This document shows, piece by piece, positions 24,764 to 33,544 of a DNA stretch of 64,000 nucleotides (position 1 is the first letter of the stretch; every line of letters begins with the position of its first letter). A program made the translations under genes and the position numbers. The stretch is from Negativicutes bacterium (GTDB lineage: Bacteria > Bacillota_C > Negativicutes > Sporomusales_B > JARLHX01), in contig JARLHY010000026.1 in NCBI GenBank assembly GCA_031292015.1, forward strand, positions 34,064 through 98,063, read 5' to 3'. The notes beneath the pieces are model-generated. The model was not told the DNA's origin, did no database searches, and saw nothing but the letters and a program-made list of their open reading frames with translations.

Positions 24764-26170
24764 ATGAATAATCAGACAGTCCGTGAAACACACTCCGGGG
24801 CGCCGGTAGTCACCGCGATGCAGGTCATTCCGGTGGCCGGATACGACAGCATGCTCCTCAATCTTTGCGGCGCCCATGCCCCGTTTTTCACCCGCAATAT
24901 CGTCATCCTGAAGGACAATTCCGGCCGCACCGGCGTCGGTGAAGTCCCCGGGGGGGAAGGCATCCGCCAGACCCTGGAGCAGGCCCGGCTTCTTGTTGTC
25001 GGACAATCCGTCGGCAGCTATAACAACATCCTGAACACCGTCCGGAAAAACCTGCTGGAGCGGCAGGCGGCAGGCCCCCAGGCCATCGTCCACAAAGTCA
25101 CTTCGGCGGCCGAGGCCGCCGTGCTGAAACAGCCGCACGAGATCAACCTGCGGACCGACAACGTGATCACCGCCATTGAGGCCGCGCTCCTTGACCTCCT
25201 CGGCCAGTTCCTCGGGGTTCCGGTGGCGGCGCTGCTCGGTGCCGGACAGCAGCGGGATGCGGTGAGGATGCTGGGCTATCTGTTCTATGTCGGTGACCGG
25301 TCCAAAACCGACCTGCCCTACCTGGCCGGTTCCGGTGCCAAGGACGACTGGCTGACCCTGCGCCACCAGGAGGCGCTGACCCCTGAGGCCATCGTCCGGC
25401 TGGCCGAGGCGGCCCAGGACCGTTATGGTTTCAAGGATTTCAAGCTCAAAGGCGGTGTCATGCCCGGTCCCCAGGAGATCGAGGCCGTGACCGCCCTGGC
25501 CCGGCGCTTCCCTGAAGCCCGCATCACCCTTGATCCCAACGGGGCCTGGTCGCTGGAGGAAGCCATCGCTCTGTGCCGCAACCAGCACCATGTGCTGGCC
25601 TACGCCGAGGACCCCTGCGGACCGGAAAACGGTTATTCCGGCCGGGAAATCATGGCCGAGTTTCGGCGGGCCACCGCGATGCCCACCGCCACAAACATGA
25701 TCGCCACCGACTGGCGGCAGATGGGGCATTCCATCCAGCTTCACGCCGTGGATATCCCCTTGGCAGACCCCCATTTCTGGACAATGCAGGGCTCGGTGCG
25801 CGTCGCCCAGATGTGTCACGAATGGGGCCTGACCTGGGGCTCGCATTCCAACAATCATTTCGATATTTCCCTGGCAATGTTTACCCACGTTGCCGCCGCC
25901 GCCCCGGGCGAAATCACCGCCATCGACACCCACTGGATCTGGCAGGAGGGGCAGGAGCGGCTGACCACCGAGCCGCTTCCGATAGTAGGCGGAATGGTCA
26001 AGGTGCCGGAAAAACCCGGCCTGGGAATAGAACCCGATATGGAGCAGATCGAAAAGGCCCATCGGCTCTACACCAAGCTCGGCCAGGGCGCCCGGGACGA
26101 CGCCATGGCCATGCAGTACCTGGTACCTGGCTGGAAGTACGATCCCAAACGCCCCAGCATGGGCGGCTGA
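24764..26170 (+). CDS. gudD: Glucarate dehydratase
   Basis: The 468-residue enolase-superfamily enzyme converts D-glucarate to 5-keto-4-deoxyglucarate. Visible are the general-base lysines FKLKGG (about residue 227), Mg ligands in LDPNGAW, AEDPCG and the TNMIATDW segment, and [10 protein letters not shown] with the catalytic His. Length matches GudD (about 445-470). AAGGAGG lies 13 bases upstream; a 5-codon mini-ORF (ATG 24753) ends overlapping this start, hinting at reinitiation. Downstream aldolase and kinase genes of the pathway are not in the window. Confidence 0.93.
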   Translation: MNNQTVRETHSGAPVVTAMQVIPVAGYDSMLLNLCGAHAPFFTRNIVILKDNSGRTGVGEVPGGEGIRQTLEQARLLVVGQSVGSYNNILNTVRKNLLERQAAGPQAIVHKVTSAAEAAVLKQPHEINLRTDNVITAIEAALLDLLGQFLGVPVAALLGAGQQRDAVRMLGYLFYVGDRSKTDLPYLAGSGAKDDWLTLRHQEALTPEAIVRLAEAAQDRYGFKDFKLKGGVMPGPQEIEAVTALARRFPEARITLDPNGAWSLEEAIALCRNQHHVLAYAEDPCGPENGYSGREIMAEFRRATAMPTATNMIATDWRQMGHSIQLHAVDIPLADPHFWTMQGSVRVAQMCHEWGLTWGSHSNNHFDISLAMFTHVAAAAPGEITAIDTHWIWQEGQERLTTEPLPIVGGMVKVPEKPGLGIEPDMEQIEKAHRLYTKLGQGARDDAMAMQYLVPGWKYDPKRPSMGG

Positions 26171-26222
26171 AGCGTCAGCCCGGCCCGGAAAGGAACAGAC
26201 GTGAGCGTTTCGACGCTATTTG

Positions 26223-26270
26223 TAACAGGAATCATAAGTCGGCCGGCTGGTCAACTTATGATTCCTGTTA
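26223..26270. repeat. Perfect 17-bp inverted repeat after gudD
   Basis: TAACAGGAATCATAAGT (26223-26239) and its exact complement (26254-26270) flank a 14-base GC-rich loop. There is no T tract. It may be a two-way terminator-like barrier, an mRNA-end stabiliser, or a protein site. Confidence 0.7.
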
Positions 26271-26427
26271 TCGGCGGTGAAGGAAAGGTACGGTTTGTTG
26301 GGAAGAAAGTTTGTAAGAATAACAGGCAGTAATAGCGGCGCTGCTTACTGCTGAGCCTCAGGCATCACGGCCTGCCCGGGAGGCCGGCGGTCCGGAGTAC
26401 GGCAGGAGCTGAGGATGGAGCAAAAAC

Positions 26428-26598
26428 GTGAATCGTATTGAAAAAATATTGTTAATCATCATCATATCGATTTTCGCAGTTCTGGCGGGTGTCACCTTTT
26501 TGGTGCGGCCGGAAATCCTGTGTTTGGTCTTGGGAATGGAAGGCGTGCTGGCGGTTTTGCTCACACTTATGGTCAGGATTTTTCGCAATACTAAATAA
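26428..26598 (+). CDS. Small two-helix membrane protein, 56 residues
   Basis: GTG 26428 begins MNRIEKILLIIIISIFAVLA, continues with a GVTFLVRPEILC turn and a second helix LGMEGVLAVLLTLMVRIF, ending RNTK. GGATGGAG lies seven bases upstream. A strong terminator follows 15 bp after the stop, so the gene is a self-contained unit. No family is recognised; similar hydrophobic micro-proteins occur widely in this group. The preceding 26281-26427 stretch carries a small hairpin (26328-26352) but no gene. Confidence 0.6.
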   Translation: MNRIEKILLIIIISIFAVLAGVTFLVRPEILCLVLGMEGVLAVLLTLMVRIFRNTK

Positions 26599-26612
26599 TT
26601 TTATCGCAAAAA

Positions 26613-26646
26613 AAATAAGCAGGAGATGGTTCTCCTGCTTATTTTT
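26613..26646. terminator. Bidirectional terminator
   Basis: AAATAAGCAGGAGA / TCTCCTGCTTATTTTT is a long perfect stem with A run before and T run after. It serves the 56-residue gene and possibly the opposing fabH. Confidence 0.9.
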
Positions 26647-26721
26647 ATATAAGATGGGCATAAAAGTCGGAGAGGCAAGTGAAAACTTCTGTCAAGGCTC
26701 AAAAAAGCCTTGACCAGGGCA

Positions 26722-27714
26722 TCAGCGGAACCATTTGATGACACTGGCCGCCCAGGTCAGGCCGCCGCCGAATCCCACCAGCACGATGATGTCGCCGTTT
26801 GTAATTCTGCCGCTGCGGACCGCCTCATCCAGAGCGATCGGAATGGAGGCTGCCGAAGTATTGCCATATTTATCAACATTGACAATGACCTTATCCATCG
26901 GCAGGCCAAGCCGTTTGGCTGCCGACTGGATAATCCGGATATTAGCCTGGTGTGGCACAAGATAAGTGATATCCGCCGGAGAAAGCTTCGCGTTTTCGAT
27001 GGCTTTCATCGCCGATTCTCCCATGATTTTGACCGCAAATTTAAAAACCTCGGTACCGTTCATACTGATAAAATGCAGCCGCTCGGCCACTGTTTCCATG
27101 GAAGCCGGCTGGCGGGAACCGCCGGCAGGCATTTTTAAAAGGTCGCCACCCGAGCCGTCCGCTCCCAGATCCATACCCAGAACGCCAAACCCGGACGGGG
27201 TTTCACCCAAAACGGCCGCTCCCGCCCCGTCGCCAAAGACGATGCTGGTATTTCGGTCCGTCTTGTCCGTGATCTTCGACAGCGTTTCCGCACCAATGAC
27301 CAGTACTTTACGATAAGTGCCTGCCTTGATAAACTGGCTGCCGATGGCCAGAGCGTATACAAACCCGGAACAAACGGCGGTAATGTCAAAGGCGGCGGCG
27401 TTGGTGGCCTGCAAATTGCTCTGGACCAGACAGGCCACAGAGGGAAAGACCATATCCGGAGTGACGGTGGCTACAATGATCAAATCAATTTCATCAGCGT
27501 TGACCCCTGCATCCGCCAAAGCCAGCCGGGCCGCTTTCGTGGCTAAATCCGACGTCGCTTCACTTTCACCGACAATACGTCGTTCGCGGATGCCGGTTCG
27601 CGCGATAATCCATTCGTCAGTGGTATCTAATATTTTTTCAAGGTCTTCGTTGGTGACAATCTTTTCCGGCAGATATGACCCCAGTCCTAAAATGCCTGCG
27701 GATTTCTCAATCAT
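26722..27714 (-). CDS. fabH: Beta-ketoacyl-ACP synthase III (FabH)
   Basis: This thiolase-fold enzyme starts type II fatty acid synthesis by condensing acyl-CoA with malonyl-ACP. The catalytic triad is visible: Cys in FDITAVCSGF (about 112), His in LVPHQANIRI (about 250) and Asn in VDKYGNTSAAS (about 280). Length of about 330 residues is typical. The start is uncertain: ATG 27714 gives the family-like MIEKSAGILGLGSYLPE, but the ORF runs to 27762 and ribosome binding sites are weak. It stands alone rather than within a fab operon. Confidence 0.93.
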   Translation of the reverse strand: MIEKSAGILGLGSYLPEKIVTNEDLEKILDTTDEWIIARTGIRERRIVGESEATSDLATKAARLALADAGVNADEIDLIIVATVTPDMVFPSVACLVQSNLQATNAAAFDITAVCSGFVYALAIGSQFIKAGTYRKVLVIGAETLSKITDKTDRNTSIVFGDGAGAAVLGETPSGFGVLGMDLGADGSGGDLLKMPAGGSRQPASMETVAERLHFISMNGTEVFKFAVKIMGESAMKAIENAKLSPADITYLVPHQANIRIIQSAAKRLGLPMDKVIVNVDKYGNTSAASIPIALDEAVRSGRITNGDIIVLVGFGGGLTWAASVIKWFR

Positions 27715-27847
27715 GTTAATGTTAAATCTCACTTTCGCTATTTTCCTGATTCTTTTACCCATAGACTCTTATTATAACCGATTTTCGCCTGCAGGAGATA
27801 GGGGGGCCATAAGTTATGAAAAAAGGGGCCTTGAGACGATAAAGAGA

Positions 27848-27884
27848 AATACTATCCTATGGCGCAAAACCGCCGGATAGTATT
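27848..27884 (+). promoter_or_regulatory. Leader hairpin before the RNB nuclease gene
   Basis: AATACTATCC and GGATAGTATT form a 10-bp perfect stem, capped by GGCG/CGCC with a CAAAAC loop and a three-base bulge. It ends 34 bp before the start codon. It may be a terminator for nothing upstream (no T run), so an RNA-level control site is more likely. Confidence 0.55.
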
Positions 27885-27917
27885 GCCGGAAATCTATAAT
27901 CACAGGATGGTGTACTG

Positions 27918-29390
27918 ATGAGTAACACAAGTGACCGACAACATCGTGGCAGCCTGCAGCGCATTGCCAGGCAGGCGATGCTTGAAAGAGGGTTTCTGCC
28001 GGATTTCTCCGCTCCGGCTCTGGCCCAGCTTGAGGGAATTCAGGCCGGTGTCCCGGAGGGGGGAGATTCGGTCCGGGATCTGAGGAATTTGTTGTGGTGC
28101 TCCATCGACAATGACGATTCCAACGACCTGGATCAGCTGACTGTCGCGGTCCAACTCCCCGGAGCCACGAAAATCCTTGTTGCCATCGCCGATGTGGATG
28201 CCTTTGTAAAGAAAGCCTCCGCCCTTGATGAGCACGCAAGGCACAACACAACCTCGGTCTATACCGCTGCCCAGATATTTCCGATGCTGCCGGAGAAACT
28301 TTCCACCGATATCACCTCCCTCAATTACGAAGCAGACCGCCTGGCCCTCGTTGTGGAAATCATTCTCGCCGGGGACGGCTCGCTGCAGGGGTCGGATATC
28401 TACAAGGCCATTGTCCGCAATCGGGCCAAGCTTGCGTATAACCGCGTCGCCGCATGGCTGGAGGGTGGCGAGCCGATGCCGGAGGCGGTCGCCGCCGTCG
28501 GAGGCCTGGCTGAGAATCTCCGGCTCCAGAATCAGGCGGCTCAACAACTCAAAGCCCTCCGCCACCTGCACGGGGCGCTCAATTTTGAAACCATAGAAGC
28601 CCGCCCGATCTTTGAGGAAGATGAGATCAAGGACCTGGAAGTACAGACCCGCAATATTGCCAAAGACATCATCGAGGACTTTATGATCGCCGCCAATGGA
28701 GTAACCGCGCGCTACCTCGCGGTCAGGAAGTTTCCGTCGATGCGGCGCGTTGTCCGCACCCCCAAACGCTGGGACCGAATCGTCGAGCTGGCGGCAGAAC
28801 GGAATTTTGCCTTGCCTCAGGACGCCGACTCAAAAGCGCTGGATCAGTTCCTGGCTGCCGAAAAAGCCGCCGACCCGCTGCGCTTTCCCGATCTTTCCCT
28901 CAGTGTTATCAAGCTGCTGGGACCTGGCGAATACGCCGTCGAACTTCCGGGGACCAGCCCTGCCGGACATTTCGGTCTTGCGGTCAAGGATTATGCTCAT
29001 TCCACGGCCCCCAACCGCCGTTATCCGGATCTGATCACCCAGCGGCTGCTGAAGGCGGCGATAGCAGGAAGTCCCGTTCCCTATGGGCATGATGAACTTG
29101 TACTATTGGCGAAGCACTGCACAGAGGCCGAAGATGCCGCCAAAAAAGTGGAACGGCAGGTTGAGAAATCCGCGGCCGCGATTTTGCTGGAATCAAGAAT
29201 TGGTGAAGAGTTTGACGCCATCATCACCGGCGCATCAGCTAAAGGAACCTGGGTTCGTTTATTGCAGCTGCCTGTGGAGGGCAGACTGGCCGGCAGCTTT
29301 GAAGCCGAAGATGTTGGTAACAGACTGCGGGTACGGCTGATCCATACCGATGTCGAGCGGGGTTATATTGATTTTAAGAAGATCCGGTGA
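27918..29390 (+). CDS. Compact RNase II/R-family (RNB) exoribonuclease
   Basis: The 490-residue protein is an RNB domain with short ends. The metal-binding motif reads CSIDNDDSNDLDQL (about 60-75), a variant of the usual DPxDAxDxDDA pattern, keeping several Asp. The RNB arginine motif is STAPNRRYPDLITQR (about 361-376). RNase II and R have cold-shock domains in front and are about 650-800 residues; here those are missing, while the C-terminal ~70 residues (EFDAIITGASAKGTWVRL) look like an S1-type fold. Probably a 3'-5' exonuclease; activity is likely but not certain given the altered metal motif. A hairpin leader precedes it. Confidence 0.83.
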   Translation: MSNTSDRQHRGSLQRIARQAMLERGFLPDFSAPALAQLEGIQAGVPEGGDSVRDLRNLLWCSIDNDDSNDLDQLTVAVQLPGATKILVAIADVDAFVKKASALDEHARHNTTSVYTAAQIFPMLPEKLSTDITSLNYEADRLALVVEIILAGDGSLQGSDIYKAIVRNRAKLAYNRVAAWLEGGEPMPEAVAAVGGLAENLRLQNQAAQQLKALRHLHGALNFETIEARPIFEEDEIKDLEVQTRNIAKDIIEDFMIAANGVTARYLAVRKFPSMRRVVRTPKRWDRIVELAAERNFALPQDADSKALDQFLAAEKAADPLRFPDLSLSVIKLLGPGEYAVELPGTSPAGHFGLAVKDYAHSTAPNRRYPDLITQRLLKAAIAGSPVPYGHDELVLLAKHCTEAEDAAKKVERQVEKSAAAILLESRIGEEFDAIITGASAKGTWVRLLQLPVEGRLAGSFEAEDVGNRLRVRLIHTDVERGYIDFKKIR

Positions 29391-29427
29391 ATACTCTTTT
29401 GATGAAATAACGCAGCGAGGTGTTTCG

Positions 29428-29700
29428 ATGAAAAAGGCGGTACCTATCATGGAAATCAATAAGGGAGTGAAGCAGGAACTGCTAAACAACATCAAGCATT
29501 TCTTTCTGACCGAAAGAAACGAAGATATCAGCGACTTCCAGGCCTCCTTCCTTCTTGATTTCATTTTGGATCATATCGCACCATACATCTATAACCAGGC
29601 GATAACCGACGCTCATACCATGATGAGCGGAAAAATCGAGGACTTGTACGGGCTTGAAAAACGGCCCCGGCCGACAACTGCCAAAAATAAAGAAGAATAA
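29428..29700 (+). CDS. DUF2164-family protein
   Basis: The 90-residue protein contains LLNNIKHFFLTERNEDISDF and LLDFILDHIAPYIYNQAITD, matching the DUF2164 pattern (small, helical, often beside metabolic genes). Start ATG 29428 has GCGAGGTG upstream; the ORF opens at 29350 inside the previous gene. The tail is Lys/Pro-rich. Function is unknown. Confidence 0.75.
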   Translation: MKKAVPIMEINKGVKQELLNNIKHFFLTERNEDISDFQASFLLDFILDHIAPYIYNQAITDAHTMMSGKIEDLYGLEKRPRPTTAKNKEE

Positions 29701-29735
29701 TCCGGTCCCCTGTCTGAAATTGGCAGGGGGCCGGC
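29701..29735 (+). terminator. GC-rich hairpin after the DUF2164 gene
   Basis: CCGGTCCCCTG and CAGGGGGCCGG form a strong stem directly after the stop, without a T tract. Weak terminator or processing site. Confidence 0.45.
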
Positions 29736-29842
29736 TTGCATCCGGTTTGTAGTAAAATAACGCGTACATGTTCAAAATAATCGGGGAACACCTTCTTTTT
29801 CTGTAGCCTTGGCGTGAAAAATTCGCTGGAAGGGGAATGGCA

Positions 29843-30007
29843 ATGGCAATAAGTAAGGATTGGAAAGAAACGAAAAGCTACACACTGACCTCTAAACAGG
29901 TTGAAAGGATGCTGCAGGACGACTACGGCGACAAGCTGCACCCCGTGGACGACGTAAAACTGGCCGAGCAGCATCGCCAGCAGGCCATACAGCATGGCGA
30001 CAAGTAG
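29843..30007 (+). CDS. Small hypothetical protein, 54 residues
   Basis: The product begins MAISKDWKETKSYTLTSKQV and continues with an acidic/Gln-rich helix ending QHGDK. It is soluble and mostly helical. AAGGGG sits seven bases before ATG 29843; ATG 29837 is too close. A strong terminator follows. No family recognised. Confidence 0.55.
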   Translation: MAISKDWKETKSYTLTSKQVERMLQDDYGDKLHPVDDVKLAEQHRQQAIQHGDK

Positions 30008-30059
30008 CTCACAGGCAGCGCTGATGATAGTCAGCAGGGAACCGCTTCCCTAAAAACAA

Positions 30060-30093
30060 AAAGGCTTCCGGGGTTTTTATCCCGGAAGCCTTT
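30060..30093. terminator. Bidirectional terminator between convergent genes
   Basis: AAAGGCTTCCGGG / CCCGGAAGCCTTT is a 13-bp perfect stem with A/T flanks, placed between the 54-residue gene and the aminotransferase gene. Confidence 0.88.
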
Positions 30094-30134
30094 GACTTTG
30101 CCGACATGGTTGGTTCTTTACAGCTGCTGAAGAC

Positions 30135-31313
30135 CTATTTTGCCAGCTGCTCCATCGCCCGGTGGATGCGTTCCAGTCCTTCCTGGCAGTCTTCATAAGA
30201 CGTAGCGTAGGATATCCGCAGCCGCCCGTTGCCGCCTTCGCCGAAGGACGAGCCGTCCACGGCGGCCACGCCGGCGTTGTCCAGCAGGTAGTCCGCCACT
30301 TGGGCCGAAGTCAGGTCCGGCAGGGTAATCCGCGGAAAGACGTAGAAGGCGCCCTGCGGGCTGTTCTCCAGGTCGAGGCCGGGAATGCTGTCGATCATGT
30401 CCAGGACCAGCCGCCGCCGGCGGTCGAACTGGGTCATCATATCGTCGACGCAAGCCTGGGATTCGGTCAGGGCGGTGACGGCGCCGTACTGGGCGAAGGT
30501 GTTCAGTGAAATCAGGATATTTTGCTGCAGGCGGTGGGCGGCGTCGATCACCGCCTCAGGCGCAGCCAGGTAGCCGACCCGCCAGCCGGTCATGGCGTAG
30601 GTCTTGGACAGCGAGCCGCAGATAATCGTCCGGTCTTTCATCCCCGGGAAGACGGCCGGGGAAACGAAGCGGCCATTGTACACCATGCGGTCGTAAGCGT
30701 CGTCCGATATGAGCAACAGCCGGTGCTCGACCGCAAAGGCGGCAAGCTCCCGGGTCTGCGCTTCGGTCAGCACCGCCCCGGTGGGATTGTGGGGCGAATT
30801 GACGATGATCGCTTTGGTCCGGGACGTCAGCGCTTTTTTGGCGGCAGCCAGATCAAAGGCGAAATGGTTGTCGGCCTGCAGCGGGACGTTGACCGGAACG
30901 CCGCCGGACAGCCGCACGATCAGCGTAAAGGGCTGAAAGCAGGGGTCGGGAATGAGGACCTCATCACCCGGATTGAGAATACTCAGCAGACCGAGATACA
31001 GAGCCTCCTGGCCGCCGGCCGTGGCAATCAGTTCCCGGTCCGGGTCGTAGGTCAGGCCTTTGTCTGTTTTCAGCCGCATCGCCAGCGCTTCCCGCAGAGC
31101 CGGCAGGCCGTTATTCGCGGTGTAGTGGACAAAGCCTTTGTCCAGGGCCGCTTTGGCTGATTCTTTGATATGTGCCGGGGTGTCAAAATCAGGGCGGCCG
31201 ATTTCGAAATGGATGATTTTTTGCCCCTGGGCCTCCAGGCGGCCGGCTTTTTCGAAAACCCGGCGGATGCCGGCGAAAGGTATTTCCTTCATTTTGTCTG
31301 CGACGAGATTCAT
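30135..31313 (-). CDS. Class I/II PLP-dependent aminotransferase
   Basis: The 392-residue fold-type I enzyme shows IIHFEIGRPDFDTP, ATAGGQEALYLGLLSIL, NSPHNPTGAV, SDDAYDRMVY, the PLP lysine in CGSLSKTYAMTGWRVGYL (about 235-252) and a C-terminal substrate arginine in RLRISYATS. It resembles aspartate/aromatic aminotransferases of subgroup I-gamma. Start ATG 31313 has GGAGG seven bases upstream; a TTG lies just before. It is divergent from the liv operon; its amino-acid substrate is not fixed by sequence. Confidence 0.9.
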   Translation of the reverse strand: MNLVADKMKEIPFAGIRRVFEKAGRLEAQGQKIIHFEIGRPDFDTPAHIKESAKAALDKGFVHYTANNGLPALREALAMRLKTDKGLTYDPDRELIATAGGQEALYLGLLSILNPGDEVLIPDPCFQPFTLIVRLSGGVPVNVPLQADNHFAFDLAAAKKALTSRTKAIIVNSPHNPTGAVLTEAQTRELAAFAVEHRLLLISDDAYDRMVYNGRFVSPAVFPGMKDRTIICGSLSKTYAMTGWRVGYLAAPEAVIDAAHRLQQNILISLNTFAQYGAVTALTESQACVDDMMTQFDRRRRLVLDMIDSIPGLDLENSPQGAFYVFPRITLPDLTSAQVADYLLDNAGVAAVDGSSFGEGGNGRLRISYATSYEDCQEGLERIHRAMEQLAK

Positions 31314-31479
31314 CAAGGTGCCTCCCAGCTATTTCAGGCTTTTCACCGTTTGTAAAAATATATCTTCTCCACCGCGCCCGTACATCCTGCCTAATATCTT
31401 TTATATTCAGCAATTCCCGACACCTGCCTATCATGCCGGCGCACGGTCCGCCACAGCCGGGCCGCGGCTATTTTGGGGG

Positions 31480-31508
31480 TTGCTGTGGCCATAACGGCAT
31501 GTTATAAT
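31480..31508 (+). promoter_or_regulatory. Promoter of the first liv operon
   Basis: TTGCTG (31480-31485), 17 bp, TATAAT (31503-31508). The start site near 31515 leaves a leader of about 125 bases with no other feature that I can see. This rules out any livH start upstream of about 31515. Confidence 0.7.
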
Positions 31509-31640
31509 CAGGATAAAAATGCAGGTCCAAGGGAAATTTATGCGTCAAAGATGACCATAAAGCCGATGGAAAGAAGGCTGCATGGTTGTTTTTTTTATCC
31601 ATATCAAGTTACCTCAACGGGTTTTCAGGAGGTGGACGCC

Positions 31641-32519
31641 CTGTTTCAGGAGCTAATCCAGCAGATTATGAACGGCTTGGTCCTTGGCAGTACATATGCC
31701 CTGATCGGGCTCGGACTCACTGTCATCTACGGGATACTGGGGATCGTCAACTGGGCTCATGGCGAGCTGTATATGCTCGGGGCCTTTGCCGGACTGTATT
31801 TTGTCGTTAATCTCCATATGCCGTTCGTGGCCGGCCTTGTTGCGTCGATGGCGGTCATGGCTGCTTTTGGCGTGGTGCTGGAGCGGCTGGTTTTCCGTCC
31901 GCTGCGCAGCGCTCATGAAATGAATATGATCATCGGTACGCTGGGGATCTCCATTTTCCTGATGAACGCCGCGATTGTCCTGTTCAGCCCCAATCCGATG
32001 CGCTTTCCCACCGAGTTCTCCAACGACTATCTCTCCTTTTTCGGCATTTCGATCACGACCCAGCGCCTCTTGGTATTTTGTGTCACGATTTTTCTCATCG
32101 GACTGTTTCATTATGTGATCAAGTATACGTCCATCGGCAAGGCCATGCGGGCCTGCGAGCAGAATCCCGACGCCGCCCGGCTGATGGGGATCAACATCAA
32201 TCAGGTGGCCATGGTGACCTGCGCCATCGGCTCGGCCCTGGCCGCAGCGGCCGGCACCCTCGTCGGACCGGTTTTTCTTGTTTCGCCGCCGATGGGACTG
32301 ATGGTGATCGCCAAGGTCTTCGCGGTGGTGATCCTCGGCGGAATGGGCGACGTTGCCGGAGCCATCTGGGCCGCCTTCATCCTGGGGTTGGCCGAAAGCC
32401 TGACCGCCGGCTTCATCTCTTCTGACTATAAGGATGTGGTGACCTTCGTGATCCTGATTTCTGTATTGATTTTCAAGCCCCAGGGGCTGTTTGGCAAAAG
32501 CCAGATCGAGAAGGTGTAG
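31641..32519 (+). CDS. livH: Branched-chain amino acid-type ABC permease LivH (system 1)
   Basis: The ~292-residue membrane protein with about eight helices shows QQIMNGLVLGSTYALIGLGLT, GILGIVNWAHGELYMLGAF and the C-terminal EAA-like FAVVILGGMGDVAGAIWAAFILGLAES. The proper family start lies at FQELIQQIMNG. The only codon there is CTG 31641, eight bases after AGGAGG (31627-31632); GTG 31632 overlaps that site, and more distant upstream starts lie in the leader. A CTG start is proposed. First gene of a livHMGFK operon. Confidence 0.93.
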   Translation: MFQELIQQIMNGLVLGSTYALIGLGLTVIYGILGIVNWAHGELYMLGAFAGLYFVVNLHMPFVAGLVASMAVMAAFGVVLERLVFRPLRSAHEMNMIIGTLGISIFLMNAAIVLFSPNPMRFPTEFSNDYLSFFGISITTQRLLVFCVTIFLIGLFHYVIKYTSIGKAMRACEQNPDAARLMGININQVAMVTCAIGSALAAAAGTLVGPVFLVSPPMGLMVIAKVFAVVILGGMGDVAGAIWAAFILGLAESLTAGFISSDYKDVVTFVILISVLIFKPQGLFGKSQIEKV

Positions 32520-33542
32520 ATGGATATCATGGGAAAGATTGTCTGGATCAAGCGCGCCGCTATAGCCCTCATCATCATCCTGGCCTTTCTTTTGCCGTTT
32601 ATGGTGCGCTCTTATTATCTGCATATCGCCGTCCTCAGCCTACTGAATGCGCTGTTGGCTCTGGGACTGAACTGCATCGCCGGCTATGCCGGCCAGCTGT
32701 CTTTGGCTCAGGCGGCTTTTTTCGGCATCGGCAGCTACACCACGGCGCTGTGCATGCTGAACCTGGGACTGTCCTTCTGGCTGGCCGCGCCGCTGGGGAT
32801 AGCGCTGGCGGTGGTGGTGGCGGTCGGCTTCGGTTTGCCGACACTGCGCCTCAAGGGTCCGTATTTTGTCATTTCCACCCTCGGCTTCGGCGAAATCGTC
32901 CGGCTGCTGTTTCTGAACTGGGAATCCGTCACTCGGGGGCCGAACGGACTGCCGGGCATTCCGGCACCGGATCCGATCAATCTGGGGTTTGCTGTGCTGA
33001 CCTTTGACACGAAAGTCGGCTGCTATTATCTGATTCTGACGGTGATGCTGGTACTGCTCATCATTTACCGCAACATGGCCTCTTCCCGGATCGGCCGGGC
33101 CCTTAAGGCCATTCACAGCGACCAGGTCGCCGCCGAGGTAATGGGTATCAACCTCACCTTTTACAAGGTGTTCGCCTTCGCCTGGGGAGCCGCGTTCTCC
33201 GGCCTGGCCGGCGCCCTGTACGCCGGCTATGTCCGGTTCATCAGCCCGGATACCTTCACCGTCGGCGAGGCGGTAAACATCCTGATTATGACCGTCCTGG
33301 GCGGAATGGGCACCATCGTCGGCCCGATCCTGGGGGCGATGACCATCACCTATCTTCTGGAGACGATGCGGGTATTTGCCGACTACCGGATGCTCATTTA
33401 CGGGCTGTTAATGTTTTTGATGATTGTTTATATGCCGGGAGGCCTGGCCGGGGCGTTTTCCCTGCTGGGCAGCCGGCTCAGGCGGCGTTTTTCCGCCGCT
33501 CCGGCCGCGAAGCCCGGGGTTGCCAAGCGGGAGGAGGCCTAG
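32520..33542 (+). CDS. livM: Branched-chain amino acid-type ABC permease LivM (system 1)
   Basis: The 340-residue permease has about ten helices and the LivM signature NCIAGYAGQLSLAQAAFFGIGSYT plus MTVLGGMGTIVGPILGA. It begins directly after the livH stop and pairs with LivH to form the channel. ATG 32529 is an alternative start. The C-terminus is basic and Ala/Pro-rich. Confidence 0.93.
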   Translation: MDIMGKIVWIKRAAIALIIILAFLLPFMVRSYYLHIAVLSLLNALLALGLNCIAGYAGQLSLAQAAFFGIGSYTTALCMLNLGLSFWLAAPLGIALAVVVAVGFGLPTLRLKGPYFVISTLGFGEIVRLLFLNWESVTRGPNGLPGIPAPDPINLGFAVLTFDTKVGCYYLILTVMLVLLIIYRNMASSRIGRALKAIHSDQVAAEVMGINLTFYKVFAFAWGAAFSGLAGALYAGYVRFISPDTFTVGEAVNILIMTVLGGMGTIVGPILGAMTITYLLETMRVFADYRMLIYGLLMFLMIVYMPGGLAGAFSLLGSRLRRRFSAAPAAKPGVAKREEA

Positions 33543-33544
33543 TC

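Noticed and set aside
24677..26062. 461-codon minus-strand frame opposite glucarate dehydratase
   Set aside because: Antisense shadow; the + strand frame carries all catalytic residues of the enolase superfamily.
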